Source: Streptomyces sp. Alt3 (lineage in GTDB: Bacteria; Actinomycetota; Actinomycetes; Streptomycetales; Streptomycetaceae). Taken from it: a stretch of DNA of 64,000 bases. The notes under the pieces are model-generated. The model did not search any database. It had not been told where the DNA came from and saw nothing but the letters and a program-made list of their open reading frames with translations. A program made the translations under genes and the position numbers. Shown piece after piece: positions 44,549-54,358 of this stretch (its first letter is position 1; every line of letters starts with the position of its first letter). The stretch is from the NCBI RefSeq assembly GCF_030719215.1, contig NZ_CP120983.1, forward strand, positions 6,882,001-6,946,000. The letters are read 5' to 3'.

Positions 44549-44627
44549 GGGGGGAGTCTGCCCTGCCGAGAGGACGGCTCGGCCGCGCACTCCCGTGTGT
44601 GTTCCAGCCGATCCCGGCCGCCGATCT

Positions 44628-44663
44628 TTGCATAAAACTGCACACCTGCGTATAGTCATGCCA
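44628..44663 (+). promoter_or_regulatory. argC promoter with ARG boxes (ArgR operator)
   Basis: TTGCAT (44628-44633) and TATAGT (44651-44656) are 17 bases apart. Two ArgR-box-like AT-rich imperfect palindromes cover them: TTTGCATAAAACTGCACA and CTGCGTATAGTCATGCCA. ArgR bound with arginine would block the promoter. The argC ribosome site GAGGAGG follows. Confidence 0.8.
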
Positions 44664-44682
44664 TCGATGAGGAGGAATTCCG

Positions 44683-45711
44683 ATGGTGGTACGTGCGGCA
44701 GTGGCAGGAGCGAGCGGTTACGCCGGCGGGGAGCTGCTCCGCCTGCTCCTCACTCACCCACAGGTCGAGATCGGGGCCCTCACCGCCCACTCCAACGCAG
44801 GGGAGCGGCTCGGCGCCCTGCAGCCGCACCTGCGGCCGCTCGCGGACCGCGTGCTCCAGCCGACCACGGCGGAGGTGCTCAGCGGTCACGACGTCGTCTT
44901 CCTGGCCCTGCCGCACGGGCAGTCCGCGGCCGTGGCGGAACAGCTCGGTGACGAGGTGCTCGTCGTCGACATGGGCGCCGACTTCCGGCTCGCGGACCCG
45001 GCGGACTGGGAGAAGTTCTACGGCTCGCCGCACGCCGGCACCTGGCCCTACGGCCTGCCCGAGCTGCCCGGCGCCCGCGCCGCACTGGAGGGGACCAAGC
45101 GCATCGCCGTGCCCGGCTGCTACCCGACGGCCGTCTCCCTGGCGCTCTTCCCTGCCTACGTGGCCGGCCTCGCCGAGGCCGAGGCCGTCGTCGTCGCGGC
45201 GTCCGGTACCTCCGGCGCGGGCAAGGCGGCCAAGCCGCACCTGCTCGGCTCCGAGGTCATGGGCAACATGACGCCCTACGGCGTCGGCGGCGTCCACCGG
45301 CACACCCCCGAGATGATCCAGAACCTCGGCGCCGCGGCAGGTGAGCCCGTGTCCGTGTCCTTCACCCCGACCCTCGCACCCATGCCCCGCGGCATCCTCG
45401 CCACGTGCAGTGCCAAGGCGAAGCCCGGGGTGAGCGCCGGGTCGCTCCGCGCGGCGTACGAGAAGGCCTTCGCCGACGAGCCGTTCGTCGACCTGCTGCC
45501 CGAGGGGCAGTGGCCCTCCACCGCGGCGGTGTACGGATCCAACGCCGTGCAGATCCAGGTGGCCCACGACGAGGCGGCCGGCCGGATCATCGTGATCAGC
45601 GCCATCGACAACCTCGCCAAGGGCACCGCCGGGGGCGCCCTGCAGAGCATGAACATCGCGCTCGGCCTCGCCGAGGACACGGGTCTTTCCACGATCGGGG
45701 TCGCACCGTGA
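44683..45711 (+). CDS. argC: N-acetyl-gamma-glutamyl-phosphate reductase
   Basis: A protein of 342 residues from ATG 44683, with GAGGAGG eight bases ahead. It reduces N-acetylglutamyl phosphate to the semialdehyde with NADPH, the third step of arginine synthesis. The Rossmann start AAVAGASGYAGGELLRLL, the catalytic cysteine in IAVPGCYPTAVSLA (near 148), VHRHTPEM and the C-terminal SAIDNLAKGTAGGALQ are all present. It is the first gene of argC-argJ-argB-argD-argR, under the ARG-box promoter. Confidence 0.97.
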   Translation: MVVRAAVAGASGYAGGELLRLLLTHPQVEIGALTAHSNAGERLGALQPHLRPLADRVLQPTTAEVLSGHDVVFLALPHGQSAAVAEQLGDEVLVVDMGADFRLADPADWEKFYGSPHAGTWPYGLPELPGARAALEGTKRIAVPGCYPTAVSLALFPAYVAGLAEAEAVVVAASGTSGAGKAAKPHLLGSEVMGNMTPYGVGGVHRHTPEMIQNLGAAAGEPVSVSFTPTLAPMPRGILATCSAKAKPGVSAGSLRAAYEKAFADEPFVDLLPEGQWPSTAAVYGSNAVQIQVAHDEAAGRIIVISAIDNLAKGTAGGALQSMNIALGLAEDTGLSTIGVAP

Positions 45712-45803
45712 GCGACACACGCGCGGCCACCGGGCCGCGGGTGACGACGAATGCCGCGCCGACGCACCACGCGGGCGGAGAAACGAACGAGGAGATGCAG
45801 TGA
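45708..45803 (+). CDS. 31-codon coupling ORF between argC and argJ
   Basis: A GTG at 45708 overlaps the argC stop (GTGA) and the frame runs 31 codons (VSDTRAATGPRV...ETNEEMQ). Its TGA at 45801-45803 sits inside the argJ start, again as GTGA. Read this way, ribosomes could pass from argC to argJ across the gap without letting go. The peptide itself has no known motif. It may be a coupling device or a chance frame; the argJ ribosome site GAGGAG lies within it. Confidence 0.3.
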   Translation: MSDTRAATGPRVTTNAAPTHHAGGETNEEMQ

Positions 45804-46954
45804 GCGTCACGGCAGCCAAGGGATTCACGGCGGCGGGAATCGCCGCCGGGATCAAGGAGAGCGGTGGTCCCGACCTGGCCCTCGTGGTCAACGACGGGCC
45901 CCGCCGCGCCGCCGCGGGCGTCTTCACCTCCAACCGCGTCAAGGCCGCTCCCGTCCTCTGGTCGGAGCAGGTCCTCAAGGGCGGCGAGGTGACCGCCGTC
46001 GTCCTCAACTCCGGTGGCGCCAACGCCTGTACGGGACCCCAGGGCTTCCAGGACACCCACGCCACCGCGGAGAAGGCGGCCGAGGTCCTCGACGGTCACA
46101 GCGCCGGGGAGATCGCGGTCGCGTCGACCGGGCTGATCGGCCTGCTCCTGCCCATGGACAAGGTCCTGCCCGGAATCACGGCCGCCGCGGCCGCCCTGAG
46201 CGAGCACGGCGGCGAGAAGGCCGCCATCGCGATCAAGACCACGGACACGGTCCACAAGACCGCCGTCGCGGGCGGCGAAGGCTGGACCGTCGGCGGCATG
46301 GCCAAGGGCGCGGGCATGCTCGCCCCCGGCCTCGCCACCATGCTGGTGGTCCTCACCACCGACGCCGATGTCGAAGCGCCCGCGCTCGACACCTCCCTGC
46401 GTGCCGCGGTCCGCACCACCTTCGACCGGGTCGACTCCGACGGCTGCATGTCGACCAACGACACCGTGCTGCTGCTGGCCTCCGGGGCGAGCGGCATCAC
46501 CCCTGAGCAGGCCGAGTTCGACCGGGCCGTGCAGAGCGTCTGCGCCGACCTCGCCCGCCAGCTGATCGGCGACGCCGAGGGCGCGTCCAAGGACATCCGG
46601 ATCGAGGTGATCAACGCCGCGAACGAGGACGACGCCGTCGAGGTCGGCCGGAGCATCGCCCGCAACAACCTCCTCAAGTGCGCCATCCACGGGGAGGACC
46701 CCAACTGGGGCCGGGTCCTCTCCGCCATCGGCACCACGAAGGCCGCCTTCGAGCCCGACCGGCTGAACGTCGCCATCAACGACGTCCAGGTGTGCAGGAA
46801 CGGCAGCGTCGGCGAGGACCGCGGACTGGTCGACATGCGCTACCGGGAGGTCAGGATCACCGCGGACCTCGCGGCGGGCTCGGAGTCCGCCGTCATCTGG
46901 GCCAACGACCTGACCGCCGAGTACGTCCACGAGAACAGCGCGTACAGCTCATGA
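45800..46954 (+). CDS. argJ: bifunctional ornithine acetyltransferase/N-acetylglutamate synthase
   Basis: A protein of 384 residues from GTG 45800, with GAGGAG ahead. It moves the acetyl group from acetylornithine to glutamate, closing the arginine acetyl cycle. The precursor is self-cleaved at the conserved Ala-Thr-Met-Leu site, seen here in LAPGLATMLVVLTTDA near 175-190. Also present are GVFTSNRVKAAPV, NSGGANACTG, KGAGML and the late GEDPNWGRVLSAIG. It overlaps argB by four bases. Confidence 0.97.
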   Translation: MSVTAAKGFTAAGIAAGIKESGGPDLALVVNDGPRRAAAGVFTSNRVKAAPVLWSEQVLKGGEVTAVVLNSGGANACTGPQGFQDTHATAEKAAEVLDGHSAGEIAVASTGLIGLLLPMDKVLPGITAAAAALSEHGGEKAAIAIKTTDTVHKTAVAGGEGWTVGGMAKGAGMLAPGLATMLVVLTTDADVEAPALDTSLRAAVRTTFDRVDSDGCMSTNDTVLLLASGASGITPEQAEFDRAVQSVCADLARQLIGDAEGASKDIRIEVINAANEDDAVEVGRSIARNNLLKCAIHGEDPNWGRVLSAIGTTKAAFEPDRLNVAINDVQVCRNGSVGEDRGLVDMRYREVRITADLAAGSESAVIWANDLTAEYVHENSAYSS

Positions 46955-47873
46955 GCGCCGCGAGGAAGCACAACGCGCTGCCGAAGGCGCAGATCCTCAT
47001 CGAGGCGCTGCCCTGGCTCACCCGGCACAACGGCAGGACCGTCGTCATCAAGTTCGGCGGCAACGCCATGATCGACGAGGAGTTGAAGGCCGCCTTCGCC
47101 CAGGACGTCGTCTTCCTGCGGCACGCCGGGCTGAAGCCCGTCGTGGTGCACGGCGGCGGCCCCCAGATCAGTGCCCAGCTCGACAAGCAGGGCCTGGTCA
47201 GCGAGTTCAAGGCGGGACTGCGGGTCACCACGCCCGAGGCCATGGACGTCGTCCGTATGGTCCTGGCAGGGCAGGTCCAGCGTGAGCTCGTCGGCCTGCT
47301 CAACCAGCACGGCCCGCTCGCCGTCGGTATGACCGGCGAGGACGCGCACACGATCACCGCCGTCCAGCACCGGCCCGTGATCGACGGCGAGGCCGTGGAC
47401 ATCGGCCGGGTCGGTGAGATCACCGACATCGACACCGGAGCGATCCAGGCACTGCTGGACGACGGCCGCATCCCGGTCATCTCCTCCATCGCACGCTCGG
47501 CGGAGGACAACCACGTCTACAACGTCAACGCCGACACGGCGGCAGCCGCACTCGCCGCCGCGCTGAACGCGGAGACGCTGATGGTCCTCACCGACGTGGA
47601 GGGCCTGTACGAGGACTGGCCGAACAGCGACGACGTCATCAGCCGTCTCACCGCCACCCAGCTGGAGAAGCTGCTGCCCGACCTCTCCAGCGGCATGGTG
47701 CCCAAGATGCAGGGCTGCCTCCACGCCGTACGCAACGGTGTCGAGACCGCCCGTGTCATCGACGGCAGGGTCCAGCACTCGATCCTGCTGGAGATCTTCA
47801 CCGACGAAGGAATCGGCACGATGGTCGTGCCCGACGCAACAGCCGCCGCCCGGTCCGGCGCTGAGGGGGAGTC

Positions 47874-47877
<4 letters not shown>
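46951..47877 (+). CDS. argB: acetylglutamate kinase
   Basis: A protein of 308 residues from ATG 46951 (ATGA overlap with argJ). It phosphorylates N-acetylglutamate and in many organisms is the arginine feedback point. The amino-acid-kinase fold shows VVIKFGGNAM near 31, VVVHGGGPQI near 66, YNVNADTAAAALAAAL and GMVPKMQGCLHAV. The N-terminal extension ALPKAQILIEALPWL is the helix that arginine-sensitive forms use to build hexamers, so feedback inhibition is likely. It overlaps argD by four bases. Confidence 0.97.
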
Positions 47878-49070
<1,193 letters not shown>

Positions 49071-49095
49071 CATTCCGGAGAATGAGGCGACGACG

Positions 49096-49641
49096 ATGAC
49101 CGAGGCGCAGGAAACCGAGCACGGCGGGCCGTCGGTGCCACAGACACGCACGGCACGCCACCGCAGGATCGTGGACATCCTGAACCGTCAGCCGGTGCGC
49201 TCACAGAGCCAGCTGGCCAGGCTGCTGTCCGACGACGGGCTGAGCGTCACCCAGGCGACGCTCAGCCGCGACCTGGACGAGCTCGGCGCGGTGAAGATCC
49301 GCAACACCGGCGGAGAGCTGATCTACGCGGTGCCGAGCGAAGGCGGTTTCCGCACCCCGCAGGCGCCGCTCGGGGGCTCGGCGAAGGAGGAGCGGATGCG
49401 CAGGCTCTCCGCCGAGCTGCTCATCTCCGCGGAGGCCTCGGCCAACCTCGTGGTGCTGCGTACGCCGCCGGGCGCCGCGCAGTTCCTCGCCTCGGCCATC
49501 GACCAGGCCGAACTCCGGGCGATCCTGGGCACGATCGCGGGGGACGACACGCTGATGCTGATCAGCCGTGACCCGAACGGCGGCCAGGCGCTCGCCGACC
49601 ACCTGCTGCGGCTGGCCCAGAACGACCGCGGATCTCAGTAG
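49096..49641 (+). CDS. argR: arginine repressor
   Basis: A protein of 181 residues from ATG 49096. The winged helix at about 17-85 reads RHRRIVDILNRQPVRSQSQLARLL, then LSVTQATLSRDLDELGAVKI. The C-terminal hexamer/arginine domain includes GAAQFLASAIDQA and ILGTIAGDDTLMLISRD. It represses arginine biosynthesis by binding ARG boxes such as those before argC and argH in this window. It is the last gene of the arg operon, so it is itself under that control. Its stop overlaps the convergent L,D-transpeptidase-like gene by seven bases. Confidence 0.97.
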   Translation: MTEAQETEHGGPSVPQTRTARHRRIVDILNRQPVRSQSQLARLLSDDGLSVTQATLSRDLDELGAVKIRNTGGELIYAVPSEGGFRTPQAPLGGSAKEERMRRLSAELLISAEASANLVVLRTPPGAAQFLASAIDQAELRAILGTIAGDDTLMLISRDPNGGQALADHLLRLAQNDRGSQ

Positions 49642-50336
49642 CGGGTGATCGCGGTCGGGCCGGACGCCGTCCCGACCGCGATGTGCGGACGGCGGGCAGG
49701 GTCGGCCCAGGCAAGGATCCGGCCCATGGCGGCCGCCGGCACGGACACGCAGCCGGCGGTCGCTCCCTTGCCGTCGACGTGCAGGAAGATCCCGGCGCCC
49801 CTGCCCCGCACCGGCCGGTGGTAGTTGAAGCCGATGACGAGGGCACGGGCGTACTGGGTGGAGTAGCCGGCGAGGTGTTCGGCCTCCTCGGGGCGGCAGT
49901 CGGCGGGCCGCGGGTCCACCCAGCGGTTGTAGGCGCGGGACGCGTTGTCCTGGCACCACCACGAGCCTTCGCCGACGCGGCGGTAGGGATAACGGACCCC
50001 CCGCGCGGCGGCCTCGATGCCGAAGGCGTACGGCAGGTCGTACAGGCCTGTGGGTGTGGTGTTCGTGCCCTGGACACGGGTCGTCCCGTCTGCCAGGCCG
50101 TTCGCCCCGAAGCGGGCGGGTGCCGAACCCGCCGCCACCCAGCCGCCCCCGCGCCGGTCCCACCAGGTGACCGTGCCGGTGGTGGAGTCCGTGCCGGGGG
50201 CCTCGGCGGTGATCAACTGCGTACCGCCGCCGGTGTCGGCCAGCCGCTCCGGGAGGGGCTGCGGCTCCGCGGGCCGCGCCGCGAGTGAACCGGCCAGTGC
50301 CAGCAGGGCCGAGGCGGTCACCAGGAATCTGCGCAT
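49635..50336 (-). CDS. exported L,D-transpeptidase-family protein
   Basis: A protein of 233 residues from ATG 50336 (MRRFLVTASALLALAGSLAA), a clear signal peptide. The catalytic segment GIFLHVDGKGATAGCVSVP, near residues 194-212, has the H-x-x-G-x3-x-GC-V-S pattern of YkuD-like enzymes, with the active Cys near 208. Such proteins cross-link or attach to peptidoglycan outside the membrane. It also has TPTGLYDLPYAFG, typical of the group. It is convergent with argR. Confidence 0.85.
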   Translation of the reverse strand: MRRFLVTASALLALAGSLAARPAEPQPLPERLADTGGGTQLITAEAPGTDSTTGTVTWWDRRGGGWVAAGSAPARFGANGLADGTTRVQGTNTTPTGLYDLPYAFGIEAAARGVRYPYRRVGEGSWWCQDNASRAYNRWVDPRPADCRPEEAEHLAGYSTQYARALVIGFNYHRPVRGRGAGIFLHVDGKGATAGCVSVPAAAMGRILAWADPARRPHIAVGTASGPTAITRY

Positions 50337-50400
50337 GCTCCGGACCGTACGGGGCACGGCGGCAGGCCCCCACCGCACCTGCTCCGTACGGCCCAGAGGG

Positions 50401-51000
50401 TCACCCCGCCGGGGGCGAGGGCATCGCGGGCAGCGGCAGCGGGAGCCCGGGCAGCCCGTCGATGCTGGTCGCGATGTCGGACTTCTTCTCGAAGTACCGG
50501 CTCAGACTCTCGTCGTCCTCGCGCCGGAAACGGTCGGCGTGCAGCGAGCGGTCCTCGTCGTACGACATGAACGGCACCCCGTAACCGCAGCTGTCCCGGA
50601 TCAGTTCGGCCGTCACCACGATGATCGCGCGCAGCCCGTGAGGTGTCGGGTCCACCCCGGGGAAATGACCGAGCAGACCGGGGAAGCGCGGGTCGTCACG
50701 GAAGACGGGCTCACCCCGGCCGTGCACGCGGACGATGTTCGGCGGGCCCTGGAACGCGCACCACATCAGCGTGATGCGCCCGTTCTCCCGGAGGTGGGCC
50801 ACGGTCTCGGCAGTGCTCCCGGCGAAGTCGAGGTAGGCCACGGTCCGTTCGTCGACGACGGCGAACGACCCGCTCACCCCCTTGGGCGAGAGGTTGACGG
50901 TGCCCTCGCCGTCCAGGGGCGCGGTCGCGGTGAAGAAGAGCGGCTGTTCCTCGATGAACGTCCTGAGCCGTCCCTCGATGCGTTCATGTGTTTTTCCCAT
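50401..51000 (-). CDS. pyridoxamine 5'-phosphate oxidase-family protein
   Basis: A protein of 199 residues from ATG 51000 (MGKTHERIEGRLRTFIEEQPLFFTATA). The split-barrel flavin/F420-binding fold is seen in FFTATAPLDGEGTVNLSPKG, VAYLDFAGSTAETVAHLRENGRITLMWCAF and NIVRVHGRGEPVF. Proteins like this are annotated as PNPOx-family flavoproteins; true pyridoxamine oxidase activity is unlikely, and the substrate is unknown. The tail ends in LPLPLPAMPSPPAG. It is divergent from argH. Confidence 0.87.
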   Translation of the reverse strand: MGKTHERIEGRLRTFIEEQPLFFTATAPLDGEGTVNLSPKGVSGSFAVVDERTVAYLDFAGSTAETVAHLRENGRITLMWCAFQGPPNIVRVHGRGEPVFRDDPRFPGLLGHFPGVDPTPHGLRAIIVVTAELIRDSCGYGVPFMSYDEDRSLHADRFRREDDESLSRYFEKKSDIATSIDGLPGLPLPLPAMPSPPAG

Positions 51001-51143
51001 GGGGTCAGTCTGGGTCGGGCGGCGGGGCGCGGCGCGGGTTTTCACAGTCCGGACATGCCTCGCTCCCGGGCGAAGGGGCCGGGCGTCCAGCAGTGGGGCC
51101 GCCTCCCGGGGGTCACTGTTCTCCGACGCCCCGACCAGCAGCT

Positions 51144-51180
51144 TTGACAAAGCATGCAGACCCTTGCATAGTTATGCCAT
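51144..51180 (+). promoter_or_regulatory. argH promoter with ARG boxes
   Basis: A full-consensus -35 TTGACA (51144-51149) and a -10 CATAGT (51167-51172) are 17 bases apart. They are overlapped by ArgR-box-like sequences, AAAGCATGCAGAC and CTTGCATAGTTATGCCA. The second closely resembles the box before argC, so argH is likely co-repressed by ArgR. Confidence 0.8.
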
Positions 51181-51228
51181 CACGCCGTGAGGCGGACGTA
51201 CATCCCTTGCACTCCCGAGGAGCACGCA

Positions 51229-52662
51229 GTGAGCAACGGCACCGGAAACAGCGACGTACGCCTCTGGGGTGGCCGTTTCGCCGACGGTCCGGCCGAGGCG
51301 CTGGCCAAGCTGTCCGCGTCCGTCCACTTCGACTGGCGGCTCGCCCCGTACGACATCGCCGGATCCCGTGCCCACGCGCGTGTGCTCACCAAGGCGGGAC
51401 TGCTCACCGACGACGAGCTGACCCGGATGACCCAGGGTCTGGACTCGCTCGAAGCCGCCGTCGCCGACGGCTCCTTCACCGGCACCGTCGCCGACGAGGA
51501 CGTCCACACCGCCCTGGAGCGCGGGCTCCTGGAACGCCTGGGCCCGGACCTCGGCGGAAAGCTGCGGGCCGGCCGGTCCCGCAACGACCAGGTGGCCACG
51601 CTCTTCCGCATGTACCTGCGCGACCACGCCCGGATCATCGGCGGGCTGGTGGCCGAGCTCCAGGACGCCCTGGTGGGGCTGGCCGAGGCGCACCCCGACG
51701 TCGCCATGCCCGGCCGTACGCACCTCCAGCACGCCCAGCCCGTCCTCTTCGCCCATCACGTCCTGGCGCACGTGCAGTCCCTCTCCCGGGACGCCGAGCG
51801 GCTGCGGCAGTGGGACGAGCGGACCGCCGTGTCCCCGTACGGATCCGGAGCACTGGCCGGCTCCTCCCTCGGGCTCGACCCGGAGGCGGTCGCCGCGGAC
51901 CTCGGCTTCGAGCGCGGCTCCGTCGCCAACTCGATCGACGGCACCGCGTCCCGTGACTTCGTCGCCGAGTTCGCCTTCATCACCGCGATGATCGGCGTCA
52001 ACCTCTCCCGGATCGCCGAGGAGATCATCATCTGGAACACGAAGGAGTTCTCCTTCGTCACCCTGCACGACGCCTTCTCCACCGGCTCCTCGATCATGCC
52101 GCAGAAGAAGAACCCGGACATCGCCGAGCTGGCCCGGGGCAAGTCCGGCCGCCTCATCGGCAACCTGACCGGCCTGATGGCGACCCTGAAGGCCCTCCCG
52201 CTCGCGTACAACCGCGATCTCCAGGAGGACAAGGAGCCGGTCTTCGACTCCTGTGACCAGCTGGAGATCCTGCTGCCGGCCTTCACCGGGATGATGGCCA
52301 CGCTCACGGTCAACCGGGAGCGCATGGAGGAGCTCGCCCCGGCAGGCTTCTCGCTCGCCACGGACATCGCCGAGTGGCTCGTCAAGCAGGGCGTCCCCTT
52401 CCGGGTGGCGCACGAGGTCGCGGGTGAGTGCGTGAAGGTGTGCGAGCAGGAGGGCATCGAGCTCGACGAGCTGACGGACGAGCAGTTCGCGAAGATCTCG
52501 GCGCACCTCACCCCGGAGGTCCGCACCGTCCTGAACGTGCCCGGCGCGCTGGCCTCCCGCAACGGTCGCGGCGGGACGGCCCCCTCGGCCGTCGCGGTCC
52601 AGCTGGCCGAGGTGAAGGCCGACCTGGTGACGCAGCACGCCTGGGCGACAGCGCGCGGGTGA
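51229..52662 (+). CDS. argH: argininosuccinate lyase
   Basis: A protein of 477 residues. GTG 51229 is preferred over in-frame upstream starts because GAGGAGCA precedes it. It splits argininosuccinate into arginine and fumarate, the last step of arginine synthesis. The fumarase/aspartase fold shows LWGGRFADGPAE near the start, AGRSRNDQVAT, PGRTHLQHAQPV and the signature GSSIMPQKKNPD near 281. It is separated from the argCJBDR operon by two minus-strand genes but carries its own ARG-box promoter. argG is not in this window. Confidence 0.97.
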   Translation: MSNGTGNSDVRLWGGRFADGPAEALAKLSASVHFDWRLAPYDIAGSRAHARVLTKAGLLTDDELTRMTQGLDSLEAAVADGSFTGTVADEDVHTALERGLLERLGPDLGGKLRAGRSRNDQVATLFRMYLRDHARIIGGLVAELQDALVGLAEAHPDVAMPGRTHLQHAQPVLFAHHVLAHVQSLSRDAERLRQWDERTAVSPYGSGALAGSSLGLDPEAVAADLGFERGSVANSIDGTASRDFVAEFAFITAMIGVNLSRIAEEIIIWNTKEFSFVTLHDAFSTGSSIMPQKKNPDIAELARGKSGRLIGNLTGLMATLKALPLAYNRDLQEDKEPVFDSCDQLEILLPAFTGMMATLTVNRERMEELAPAGFSLATDIAEWLVKQGVPFRVAHEVAGECVKVCEQEGIELDELTDEQFAKISAHLTPEVRTVLNVPGALASRNGRGGTAPSAVAVQLAEVKADLVTQHAWATARG

Positions 52663-52725
52663 TTCGCAGGCATCGCGGGCTACGTTGACGGGAAGGCGTT
52701 CGGAACCGACCCAGAGGAGCCCGCG

Positions 52726-53697
52726 ATGCCCTTCGCCCGCCTGAACCGAGCGACTACCCCGACCTCCCACATCGGGCTCGGCCTGGCCGCCGTCGGCAGG
52801 CCCGGCTACATCACCCCGCACCGGGACCGTGATCTGCCCGCCGACCGCGGCGTGGACGCGATGCGCGCCCGCACCCACGAACTCCTGGACGCGGCCTACG
52901 CCCAGGGTGTGCGCTACTTCGACGCCGCCCGTTCCTACGGCCGCGCCGAGGAGTTCCTCGCCGGATGGCTGACCGCCCGCCCCGAGGTGACGGACGTGGT
53001 CGTCGGCAGCAAGTGGGGCTACACCTACACCGGTGACTGGCGGGTGGACGCCGAGGAGCACGAGGTCAAGGACCACTCGCTCGCCACCTTCGAACGGCAG
53101 TACGCCGAGACGGCCGGACTGCTCGGCGACCGGCTCGATCTCTACCAGGTCCACTCGGTGACCGCGGACAGTCCGGCGCTCGGCGACAAGGACCTCCACG
53201 CGCGTCTCGCCGAGCTGGCCGCCTCCGGGACCACGGTCGGCTTCTCCGCGAGCGGCCCCGGCCAGGCCGACGCCATCCGGGCCGCCCTCGCCGTGACCGT
53301 GGACGGCGAACCCCTCTTCCGTACCGTCCAGGCCACCTACAACGCCCTGGAGACCTCCGCGGGAGCCGCGCTCGCCGAGGCGCACGACGCCGGGGTCACC
53401 GTGATCGTCAAGGAGGCCATGGCCAACGGCCGGCTCGCCGGGACCGAGGCGCCCGCCGTGGTCCGCGAGATCGGGGCCGAGGCCGGACTGGACGCGGACG
53501 CCGTCGCCCTGGCGCACGTCCTCCGCCGGCCGTGGGCCGGAGTCGTCCTGTCCGGCGCGGCCACCGTCACCCAGCTGGCGGCGAACCTCCACGCGCCGCT
53601 GCTCGACCTGGACCCGGACCGGCTGGACCGGCTGGCGGCCCTGGTGGAGGAGCCGGAGGCGTACTGGCGGCACCGGGCCTCGCTGCCCTGGAGCTGA
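52726..53697 (+). CDS. aldo/keto reductase
   Basis: A protein of 323 residues from ATG 52726, with GAGGAG ahead. The TIM-barrel reductase layout is seen in HIGLGLAAVGRPGYI, ELLDAAYAQGVRYFDAARSYGRAEEFL (catalytic Asp and Tyr), VVVGSKWGYTYTG (Lys), LDLYQVHSV (His) and a late GVVLSGAATV cofactor region. It uses NADPH to reduce an unknown carbonyl. It starts 63 bases after argH and may be read through from it. Confidence 0.9.
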   Translation: MPFARLNRATTPTSHIGLGLAAVGRPGYITPHRDRDLPADRGVDAMRARTHELLDAAYAQGVRYFDAARSYGRAEEFLAGWLTARPEVTDVVVGSKWGYTYTGDWRVDAEEHEVKDHSLATFERQYAETAGLLGDRLDLYQVHSVTADSPALGDKDLHARLAELAASGTTVGFSASGPGQADAIRAALAVTVDGEPLFRTVQATYNALETSAGAALAEAHDAGVTVIVKEAMANGRLAGTEAPAVVREIGAEAGLDADAVALAHVLRRPWAGVVLSGAATVTQLAANLHAPLLDLDPDRLDRLAALVEEPEAYWRHRASLPWS

Positions 53698-53754
53698 CGG
53701 CCCGCACCTGCTCGGAGCACGCCCGCCTTCGCGCCGGTCCGCGCAGGCGCCGCT

Positions 53755-54258
53755 TCATGCCGCCCAGCCGGCGAGGGCGTCGAAGTCCTCCCGCAGCAGC
53801 CCCACCCAGGGGTCGATCCGACGGAGCAGGGCCCGGCCCGGATGATGCGCGGCGACGTAGTCCGTGTCGAGCCCGGAGATCTCGTCGTCCACCCAGGCGA
53901 ACGGCCTGCCGTCCGCGTAGTCGACGACGTACCGCGTCTTCCAGTACGTCCCGTCGGCCGTCGCCCCGTGCATGGCGGGCCAGTCGATGAACGGCAGCGG
54001 GGGCAGACCGAGCCGGGGGCCGACCCACTCGTTGGCCTCGTCCTTCCAGGTGGTCGCCCAGACCAGCTCGTACCGGTCGGCGAGGGCCAGCAGCTCCTCG
54101 CCGTGGCCGGGGCTGAGCAGGACGGGCAGCGCGACTCCGTCCTTCCACCCCGTCGGCCGCATCGGGTGGATCCGGTATCCCTCGGGAGGCGTGCTGCGGG
54201 CGAGTGCCGCGTACGGATTGAGCGGACCGTCGATGTCGATCAGCAGCAGCGGCTTCAT
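53755..54258 (-). CDS. HAD-like hydrolase-fold protein
   Basis: A protein of 167 residues from ATG 54258. MKPLLLIDIDGPLNPY has the HAD nucleophile D-x-D-G pattern. LLSPGHGEELLALADRYELVWATTWKDEAN supplies motif II (Thr/Ser) and WVDDEISG motif III acids. It lacks a cap domain. It is a probable phosphatase of unknown substrate and sits tail-to-tail with the aldo/keto reductase gene. Confidence 0.8.
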   Translation of the reverse strand: MKPLLLIDIDGPLNPYAALARSTPPEGYRIHPMRPTGWKDGVALPVLLSPGHGEELLALADRYELVWATTWKDEANEWVGPRLGLPPLPFIDWPAMHGATADGTYWKTRYVVDYADGRPFAWVDDEISGLDTDYVAAHHPGRALLRRIDPWVGLLREDFDALAGWAA

Positions 54259-54319
54259 GCCGCCATGGTGCACCCCGGGGATGCCGGGAGCCGTGGTGCC
54301 CGGCCCGAGGCAGGGGTGG

Positions 54320-54358
54320 TGAGACGTCAATGTCTCATCTGGGCTAACTTTGTCTCAT
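54320..54358. promoter_or_regulatory. operator/promoter of the TetR-MFS operon
   Basis: TGAGAC (54320-54325) faces GTCTCA (54332-54337), and a further TGTCTCAT repeats 20 bases on (54331-54338 and 54351-54358), the last overlapping the ATG. A -10-like TAACTT (54345-54350) would start a leaderless transcript at 54357. This fits self-repression by the TetR protein. Confidence 0.55.
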
